Source: Planctomycetota bacterium (GTDB lineage Bacteria > JAJVIF01 > JAPKYR01). Taken from it: a DNA stretch of 5,950 nucleotides. Both the position numbers and the translations under genes were made by a program. The stretch is taken from assembly GCA_030673355.1 (NCBI GenBank), contig DAOVJF010000186.1, positions 1 to 5,950 on the forward strand, given 5' to 3'. Below the pieces are notes generated by a model. It saw only the letters and a list, made by a program, of their open reading frames with translations, was not told the DNA's origin and did no database searches. This document shows positions 1 to 3,585 of the stretch, in pieces; the first letter of the stretch is position 1, and every line of letters starts with the position of its first letter.

Positions 1-420
1 GAACTTGAACCAATACCAAAAAAAGAAGAAATCATATATGCATTTCAATCTTTTGAGCGGTTAACACGCCTAAGAGTCAAATTAAGGCTCCCGAATCCTG
101 AACTAACACGATATGCAAATCAACTCTACGAGGAGATGCTTGAAGGGGGAATTCGCGAGTATCTTCAGGATATGCGAAATCCCAAAGGATTGAGTAGAAG
201 TAAAGAACACATGCCATATGCTTCAATCGAAATTGCACAGGCTGGTTATAAAAAGGGCGAGGTCACCCTTCAAGGTATGAGTGATGGACGCATGCAGAGA
301 AAACAAACTGGTGCAAAAGCAATGAGGGGAACAATTGATCAAATGCGTGATTTTGTCAGGGGTATAAGTAAAAATACTCGGTCGAAAGAAGCGAAGAATG
401 TAGTAACTGAAATCATGTAA
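1..420 (+). CDS. 3' end of an unrecognised soluble protein (5' truncated by the window)
   Basis: The frame is open from the first base, so the gene begins upstream; 139 C-terminal residues are visible, ending at TAA 418-420. The ATG at 136 is internal, because the frame continues unbroken before it. The fragment is hydrophilic, rich in Lys, Arg, Glu and Met, with no membrane segment or signal peptide. Near its start it reads LRVKLRLPNPELTRYANQL, then a mixed-charge stretch, and later GYKKGEVTLQG followed by a basic tail. The 'RLPNP' segment and the later 'GY.KGEV...G' resemble, from memory only, the C-terminal part of DUF4747-type proteins, an accessory family of unknown function. That resemblance is weak and unverified. 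The base composition is AT-rich, like the next gene and unlike the rest of the window, suggesting a transferred segment. No function is assigned. That this is a real coding end is fairly secure; its family is not. Confidence 0.7.
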   Translation, partial: ELEPIPKKEEIIYAFQSFERLTRLRVKLRLPNPELTRYANQLYEEMLEGGIREYLQDMRNPKGLSRSKEHMPYASIEIAQAGYKKGEVTLQGMSDGRMQRKQTGAKAMRGTIDQMRDFVRGISKNTRSKEAKNVVTEIM

Positions 421-424
421 GAGA

Positions 425-453
425 TTGACAGGTTATCACCACCTCCTAATAAT
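425..453 (+). promoter_or_regulatory. Sigma-70-like promoter for the small membrane protein
   Basis: TTGACA at 425-430 matches the -35 consensus 6/6. A 17-base spacer leads to AATAAT at 448-453, 5/6 to the -10 consensus but lacking the well-conserved first T. An overlapping TAATAT at 450-455 is an alternative with a 19-base spacer. Transcription would begin near 460, one or two bases before the ATG at 462. No Shine-Dalgarno sequence precedes that ATG, which fits a leaderless message. The elements are seen directly; promoter activity is inferred. Confidence 0.45.
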
Positions 454-461
454 ATCACATA

Positions 462-950
462 ATGAAAATGTATACAGGAAAAATTTTCTGGGGTTATTTT
501 ATCGAGGTACTCCTCTTATTGTGTATATTTACACTTCTAAATATTCTTATTACAAATCAGGTACTTTGCGATTTCGTCATAAACACTTCTGGTTTATTTA
601 CCACATTGATTGGCGCAATTCTATTATTTAGTGCTTCCTTTTTACTTATTTTCATCCGATGGATGACAACGGATTTTGGTGATTATCTCAATTGGCGTAA
701 AGCTGATAGAGTTTATAGAACCTCATTGGGATACTCCTTATTTATTGACATGTTAGCATTCTTAAGTTTAATTGTACTTGGGTATGCCAAAAGTGCAATA
801 TTGGCAAATGTGGCAATAATATTAATTATCTATACACTAATAAATATAAAAACGATGATTACTAATATTTTAGATTTAGTAAAGTTGAAAAATTATTTTC
901 GACGTGAGGTGGAGAGTAGAAATACTTGTGACGAGATTAGAGACAACTAG
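462..950 (+). CDS. Small four-helix integral membrane protein, function unknown
   Basis: This 162-residue protein is mostly hydrophobic. Likely membrane helices lie near residues 9-31, 43-66, 88-107 and 110-132. A charged loop sits at about 67-87 (containing WMTTDFGDYLNWRKADRVYR) and a charged tail runs from 141 to the end. I recognise no catalytic motif and no known family. In-frame stops at 426, 447 and 450 force the start to ATG 462 or, two codons later, ATG 468. No ribosome binding site is visible and a promoter-like sequence ends about nine bases before the start. It lies 41 bases after an unrecognised gene on the same strand, with the same AT-rich composition. The pair could be one accessory unit, for example a soluble component plus a small membrane protein, an arrangement seen in some defence systems. 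That role is speculation. It also has its own promoter candidate, so co-transcription is not certain. Confidence 0.75.
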   Translation: MKMYTGKIFWGYFIEVLLLLCIFTLLNILITNQVLCDFVINTSGLFTTLIGAILLFSASFLLIFIRWMTTDFGDYLNWRKADRVYRTSLGYSLFIDMLAFLSLIVLGYAKSAILANVAIILIIYTLINIKTMITNILDLVKLKNYFRREVESRNTCDEIRDN

Positions 951-996
951 TTATGAGAGCTAGGTGACTTTGACAAGTTGAGTTGGCTCCCATCCG

Positions 997-1022
997 GATG
1001 TTCCGATAACCACATCATTTTT
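997..1022 (+). terminator. Weak rho-independent terminator candidate after the small membrane protein gene
   Basis: GATGT at 997-1001 pairs with ACATC at 1012-1016 across a 10-base loop, and five T residues follow at 1018-1022. The stem has only five pairs, one of them G-C at each end region, so the structure is weak. It lies about 47 bases past the stop codon at 948-950, a reasonable place for termination of the plus-strand genes. Confidence 0.3.
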
Positions 1023-1044
1023 ACTCGCCATTTACCCCTCTCCT

Positions 1045-1101
1045 GTTCCCCATTCGTCCACAAGCTCCGCTTTAGGCGTCGCTTGTGAACGGCACCCGAA
1101 C
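1045..1101. repeat. 57-base imperfect inverted repeat (long hairpin)
   Basis: The two halves are symmetric about position 1073. Paired blocks, from outside in, are GTTC/GAAC (1045-1048 with 1098-1101), CGT/ACG (1055-1057 with 1089-1091), CACAAGC/GCTTGTG (1059-1065 with 1081-1087) and CGC/GCG-type pairing at 1068-1070 with 1076-1078. Unpaired positions are equal in length on both sides, so all blocks stay in register. No T-run follows on either strand, so it is not an ordinary intrinsic terminator. Its function is unknown. Confidence 0.6.
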
Positions 1102-1162
1102 CAGGTCATAAATTAAAATTTTCTAAATGGGTTGCGATTAGCAAATTTGCACGTTATGGAGA

Positions 1163-2080
1163 TTACGTAAACTGCCGGCGGAAGAACGACAGCCAGCCGA
1201 GGATGAACACGATCGCGAAGTAGGCGCCCACATGCCACATTTCGGTGTACAAACCGTCCGCGGCGGTCGGGCCCATTCCCTCAAGAAACCATTGCACCAT
1301 CCTGAACCACGCGTCGGTTTCGAGGTTGTTCGTGGCATGCTGGCCGATTACATTCATCGGGGGGAGAATTTTGTAGATTACCAGTACAGGCACTTTCATC
1401 TTCAGGACTTCAACACCGAGGAGCTTTATCATGAAGAGGCCAGTGGTGCTGGACGCGAATAAAATTATATTGGCCAGGAATCCAGCAACGAGCCAATGCA
1501 TCCAGAGGGTAAAGACCATCGTTATAGTTGATATAAAAATCGGCGCCAGGGTTCCATATGCAAGCGCGGAAACATAGTTATCCTGCACACCCATTCCTCC
1601 CAATTGCATACAAATAAGGCTCCAGGCACCAATCAAGGCCATAAAAATCAGCAACGACATCCATCCGGCGAAAAGTTTCCCCATATAAATCTGGCTGCGG
1701 CTCACCGGCCTTGCGATGAGAAGGTCGATCGTGCGGCGGTCCATCTCCCTTCCAATCAGACCGAGCATTATATAAATACCAAGCAGCGATGAGATTCCAA
1801 TGGTGATGCCGTATACAAACCAGAGGATGAAGGTTTCAGGTTTGATATTCGAGAGCGGATCAAGTTCATCGAAATTATCCTCCATAGGAAAACCATGCCC
1901 ATCGTGATGTTCAAGTTTTACCATTCCCGTTTCAGTATTAATTTGGCTTTGAATGTCACGCCATCCCCAGAAAAGAATCGAGAAACAGATAAATCCTGCA
2001 AGGGCCAGCGACACCCAGAACACCGGCGTCTGGAGGATGTCAAGGAGCGTTCGTTTTGCTATGTAATAAACTGAAGCCAT
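1163..2080 (-). CDS. ABC-2 type transporter permease
   Basis: This is a 305-residue inner-membrane permease, counted from ATG 2080. Likely helices are at residues 20-39, 84-109, 135-158, 171-195, 196-220 and 283-301, typical of ABC-2 permeases. The segment REMDRRTIDLLIARPVSRSQ (111-130), before helix 3, is the characteristic cytoplasmic coupling region of this family; NosY-like permeases have a similar 'R.TI..LLARPVSR' motif. The 40-residue loop after helix 1 is rich in His, Asp and Glu (LEHHDGHGFPMEDNFDELD, 56-74). The cargo cannot be told from sequence. An ATPase subunit is required and none lies in the window. The frame can be extended eight codons to GTG 2104, but that start falls inside a palindrome and has no ribosome binding site. 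ATG 2080 also lacks a clear one. It is the last gene of the minus-strand run, 60 bases after the epimerase stop, possibly in the same transcript. Confidence 0.85.
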   Translation of the reverse strand: MASVYYIAKRTLLDILQTPVFWVSLALAGFICFSILFWGWRDIQSQINTETGMVKLEHHDGHGFPMEDNFDELDPLSNIKPETFILWFVYGITIGISSLLGIYIMLGLIGREMDRRTIDLLIARPVSRSQIYMGKLFAGWMSLLIFMALIGAWSLICMQLGGMGVQDNYVSALAYGTLAPIFISTITMVFTLWMHWLVAGFLANIILFASSTTGLFMIKLLGVEVLKMKVPVLVIYKILPPMNVIGQHATNNLETDAWFRMVQWFLEGMGPTAADGLYTEMWHVGAYFAIVFILGWLSFFRRQFT

Positions 2081-2088
2081 TTCTGTAA

Positions 2089-2107
2089 CATGTGCATTCT
2101 GCACATG
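2089..2107. repeat. Palindrome 1 of a tandem pair, just upstream of the permease start
   Basis: CATGTGCA at 2089-2096 and TGCACATG at 2100-2107 are perfect 8-base arms around the loop TTC. On the minus strand it covers about 9 to 27 bases upstream of the permease ATG, where a ribosome binding site would lie. A sister palindrome is centred 30 bases away at 2128. It could be an operator half of a dimeric-repressor site or an RNA hairpin controlling translation. Confidence 0.75.
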
Positions 2108-2118
2108 ATTTTCAGTCT

Positions 2119-2137
2119 CATGCGCATCCTGCGCATG
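2119..2137. repeat. Palindrome 2 of a tandem pair, just after the epimerase stop
   Basis: CATGCGCA at 2119-2126 and TGCGCATG at 2130-2137 are perfect 8-base arms around the loop TCC. Compared with palindrome 1, the arms differ by one base on each side (T to C and A to G), so perfect pairing is kept. On the minus strand it begins three bases after the epimerase stop codon. No T-run follows, so it is not a classical terminator. Confidence 0.75.
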
Positions 2138-2140
2138 AAT

Positions 2141-3070
2141 TTAAATTTTCAACTCCCCCCGATTCCACTCTATCGCGTCGACAATCGCGTCTTCCAGTTT
2201 CTTCTCCGCGATCCACCCGATCAGTTCACCCGCACGCCCGGGATTCGCGATACTGTCGCCCGGCTCTCCGGGTACCGGATCGGTGTGTGCGGCTTCGATT
2301 TCAGGATTTATAATATCAGACAGAATTTTCGCGACTTCGTTCACGCTTGTCCCGATCCCGGTCCCGAAATTTATCACGCTTCCGGCGGGAGCATTTTCAA
2401 GGGCCATTACCGAACCTCTCGCGATGTCCCCGACATGTATAAAATCCCTGACCTGTTCGCCGTCGCCGAAAATAATCGGGGTTTCACCCGTAAAAAGCTT
2501 CCGGCAGAAAATAGTGATGACCCCGACATAGGGCGACGGGGTCTGGCGCGGGCCGTACGTATTGAAATAGCGGCAGATTACCGGCTCGATTCCCCACTGC
2601 TCACCCATGGTTAAAATATAACGTTCGCTCGCGAATTTCGCGATTCCGTACGGGCTTGTCGGGTTAATGGGGTGATCCTCATCCTGGGGTGAATATTCAA
2701 CCGTCCCGTAGACCGCCATGCTCGACGCGTACTGGAATCTTTCAACACCGGTGTCGCGGGCGGCTTTAAGAACCATCAGGGACCCCAGCGTATTGACCTC
2801 GGCATCATCGATGAATGTATCTACCGCTTTTCGGATACTCACCCGCGCCGCGAGATGGTAGACATGCCTGGCGCCGCGCATTGCGCCGATCAATTTTTCA
2901 CCATCGCGGATGTCGCCAACAATCAACTCGGCGCCGTCGGGAACATAACTACCCTTCCCGACAGAAAGGTCATCATAGCAGACGATCTCCCAGCCTTTAC
3001 CAAGGAGAAGCCTTGCTACATGGTTTCCAATAAATCCCGCGCCGCCTGTTATCAAAGCTTTATCGGCCAT
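2141..3070 (-). CDS. NAD-dependent epimerase/dehydratase (UDP-glucose 4-epimerase-like, extended SDR)
   Basis: This 309-residue cytoplasmic enzyme of the extended short-chain dehydrogenase/reductase family probably acts on a nucleotide sugar. The NAD-binding glycine motif TGGAGFIG is at residues 8-15, and the acidic pair D33-D34 follows strand 2 to hold the adenosine ribose. The catalytic set is complete: serine in SSMAVYG (116-122), Tyr141 and Lys145 in YGIAK. RYFNTYGPRQ (167-176) and RDFIHVGDIARG (208-219) are hallmarks of the GalE/WbpP-like group. Length is normal for the shorter members. The exact sugar and whether it epimerises or dehydrates cannot be decided; a UDP-hexose 4-epimerase is the best guess. 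The ATG at 3070 is set by a strong GGGGGA ribosome binding site. It begins 21 bases after the cupin stop, so the two are very probably one operon, which fits polysaccharide or lipopolysaccharide precursor synthesis. Confidence 0.92.
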   Translation of the reverse strand: MADKALITGGAGFIGNHVARLLLGKGWEIVCYDDLSVGKGSYVPDGAELIVGDIRDGEKLIGAMRGARHVYHLAARVSIRKAVDTFIDDAEVNTLGSLMVLKAARDTGVERFQYASSMAVYGTVEYSPQDEDHPINPTSPYGIAKFASERYILTMGEQWGIEPVICRYFNTYGPRQTPSPYVGVITIFCRKLFTGETPIIFGDGEQVRDFIHVGDIARGSVMALENAPAGSVINFGTGIGTSVNEVAKILSDIINPEIEAAHTDPVPGEPGDSIANPGRAGELIGWIAEKKLEDAIVDAIEWNRGELKI

Positions 3071-3075
3071 AAAAA

Positions 3076-3081
3076 TCCCCC
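3076..3081 (-). promoter_or_regulatory. Ribosome binding site of the epimerase gene
   Basis: The minus strand reads GGGGGA five bases before the ATG at 3070. It lies in the 21-base gap after the cupin stop codon and supports that start choice. Confidence 0.7.
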
Positions 3082-3091
3082 AAATGGAATA

Positions 3092-3439
3092 TTAATAACC
3101 CTTGTCCGGGATACAGCAGATCAACTCGAGGGGTTCATCGCCGGTATTGATAAACGAATGTTCCACATCGGGCTCGATAAAGAAAAAGTCTCCCGGATTA
3201 ATTTCCTCCTCCTGCCCGGTCGCTTCTTTCGCGATCCCAATTCCGCTGAGAATGAAAATCTCATGCTCGTACGGATGGCGGTGCATCCCGACAAAACCGT
3301 CTTTCTCTATCCTGACAACCCTCATGGCGAAATTACCGGCACCGTCTTCCCGCGACAGAAGCCATCGCATAGTGGTGTTGGTGGACCCGTACTTCAACTG
3401 CGGGATAGCTTCCTTGTCTGTATAATGTCCCTTAAGCAT
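3092..3439 (-). CDS. Small single-domain cupin protein
   Basis: This 115-residue protein is one complete cupin beta-barrel, the expected length for the Cupin_2 class, with no signal peptide or extra domain. Motif 1 is around GFVGMHRHPYEHEIFILSG (48-66), giving metal ligands His53, His55 and Glu60. Motif 2 is GDFFFIEPDVEHSFINTG (83-100), giving His94 and the conserved Asn98. All four usual ligands are present, so it should bind a divalent metal. Such proteins include sugar isomerases, small-molecule oxygenases and non-enzymatic sensors; sequence alone does not choose between them. The start ATG 3439 has AGGTGA four bases upstream. It is the first gene of the minus-strand operon and is followed after 21 bases by a nucleotide-sugar epimerase, hinting at a sugar-related substrate. 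The stop is at 3092-3094. Confidence 0.9.
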   Translation of the reverse strand: MLKGHYTDKEAIPQLKYGSTNTTMRWLLSREDGAGNFAMRVVRIEKDGFVGMHRHPYEHEIFILSGIGIAKEATGQEEEINPGDFFFIEPDVEHSFINTGDEPLELICCIPDKGY

Positions 3440-3443
3440 ATTG

Positions 3444-3449
3444 TCACCT
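3444..3449 (-). promoter_or_regulatory. Ribosome binding site of the cupin gene
   Basis: The minus strand reads AGGTGA, close to the Shine-Dalgarno consensus, four bases before the ATG at 3439. It supports this start. Confidence 0.7.
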
Positions 3450-3474
3450 GTGAAATTTCAACGGATTGACGAAT

Positions 3475-3480
3475 ACTATA
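3475..3480 (-). promoter_or_regulatory. Possible -10 element of the cupin-epimerase operon
   Basis: The minus strand reads TATAGT, 5/6 to the -10 consensus, about 36 bases before the cupin ATG. It would give a 5' leader of roughly 28 bases that includes the ribosome binding site. No good -35 hexamer is seen at 16-18 bases upstream, so an activator or a different sigma factor may be needed, or the match may be chance. Confidence 0.3.
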
Positions 3481-3548
3481 CACCAGTGAAAGCGAATGAG
3501 TAAGGGGTAAAATTGGCTGCCCGGCCCTTTCACCAGCGGTCAGAATAG

Positions 3549-3567
3549 AATGATGAAAATCATTATG
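3549..3567 (+). promoter_or_regulatory. Fur-box-like operator in the divergent promoter region
   Basis: AATGATGAAAATCATTATG matches the classical 19-base Fur box (GATAATGATAATCATTATC) at 15 of 19 positions by direct alignment; mismatches are positions 1, 4, 9 and 19. It contains a perfect inverted repeat, AATGAT/ATCATT with a GAAA loop (3549-3564). It ends 18 bases before the ATG at 3586 and overlaps the -10-like sequences there, the position expected for repression of the plus-strand gene. It is about 110 bases from the cupin start. Iron control is an inference; the region is AT-rich and chance similarity is possible. Confidence 0.4.
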
Positions 3568-3574
3568 ATACGAT
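3566..3574 (+). promoter_or_regulatory. Possible extended -10 promoter of the spermidine-synthase-like gene
   Basis: TGATACGAT fits the extended -10 pattern TGnTAnnnT. Transcription would start near 3581, leaving only about five bases before the ATG at 3586. An alternative -10, TATGAT, overlaps at 3564-3569. No convincing -35 is present, which extended -10 promoters tolerate. The element overlaps the end of the Fur-box-like sequence. Confidence 0.3.
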
Positions 3575-3585
3575 ACTGAATCTTA

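Larger units (their letters stand above)
951..1162. other. Convergent intergenic spacer at the composition junction
   Basis: No credible gene was found here. Transcription from the AT-rich segment (plus) and from the permease operon (minus) converges on it. It holds a terminator-like hairpin, a 57-base imperfect inverted repeat, and two perfect 10-base palindromes, CATCCGGATG at 991-1000 and GCAAATTTGC at 1141-1150. Composition shifts from AT-rich to balanced across it. I saw no tRNA end, integrase gene or clear flanking direct repeat that would mark an insertion site. Confidence 0.6.

Noticed and set aside
435..450. CACCACCTCCTA, similar to the 16S rRNA 3' tail
   Set aside because: Only a short match on the plus strand with no other rRNA sequence around it; it falls in the promoter spacer and is probably chance.
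425..631. A 68-codon frame starting at TTG 425
   Set aside because: It overlaps the small membrane protein gene in another frame, its TTG is part of the -35-like TTGACA, and the product shows no organised helices.
1001..1137. Integron attC site around the CAAGC/GCTTG hairpin
   Set aside because: The inner stem resembles attC L boxes, but the outer boxes have the wrong orientation (GTTC...GAAC instead of RYYYAAC...GTTRRRY), and the nearest AAC and GTT are poorly complementary.
2081..2104. GTG 2104 as the permease start, adding eight residues
   Set aside because: The extension lies across palindrome 1 and has no ribosome binding site. The ATG at 2080 leads straight into a typical permease N-terminus.
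2855..3469. A 204-codon plus-strand frame, and another at 2090-2614
   Set aside because: Both lie opposite the epimerase and cupin genes, which have full motif sets and ribosome binding sites. The plus-strand products look like reversed-frame shadows.
3486..3533. GTGAAAG (3486-3492) and CTTTCAC (3527-3533) as an operator or hairpin
   Set aside because: Seven-base arms separated by 34 bases are easily found by chance in a 146-base region, and nothing else supports a function.
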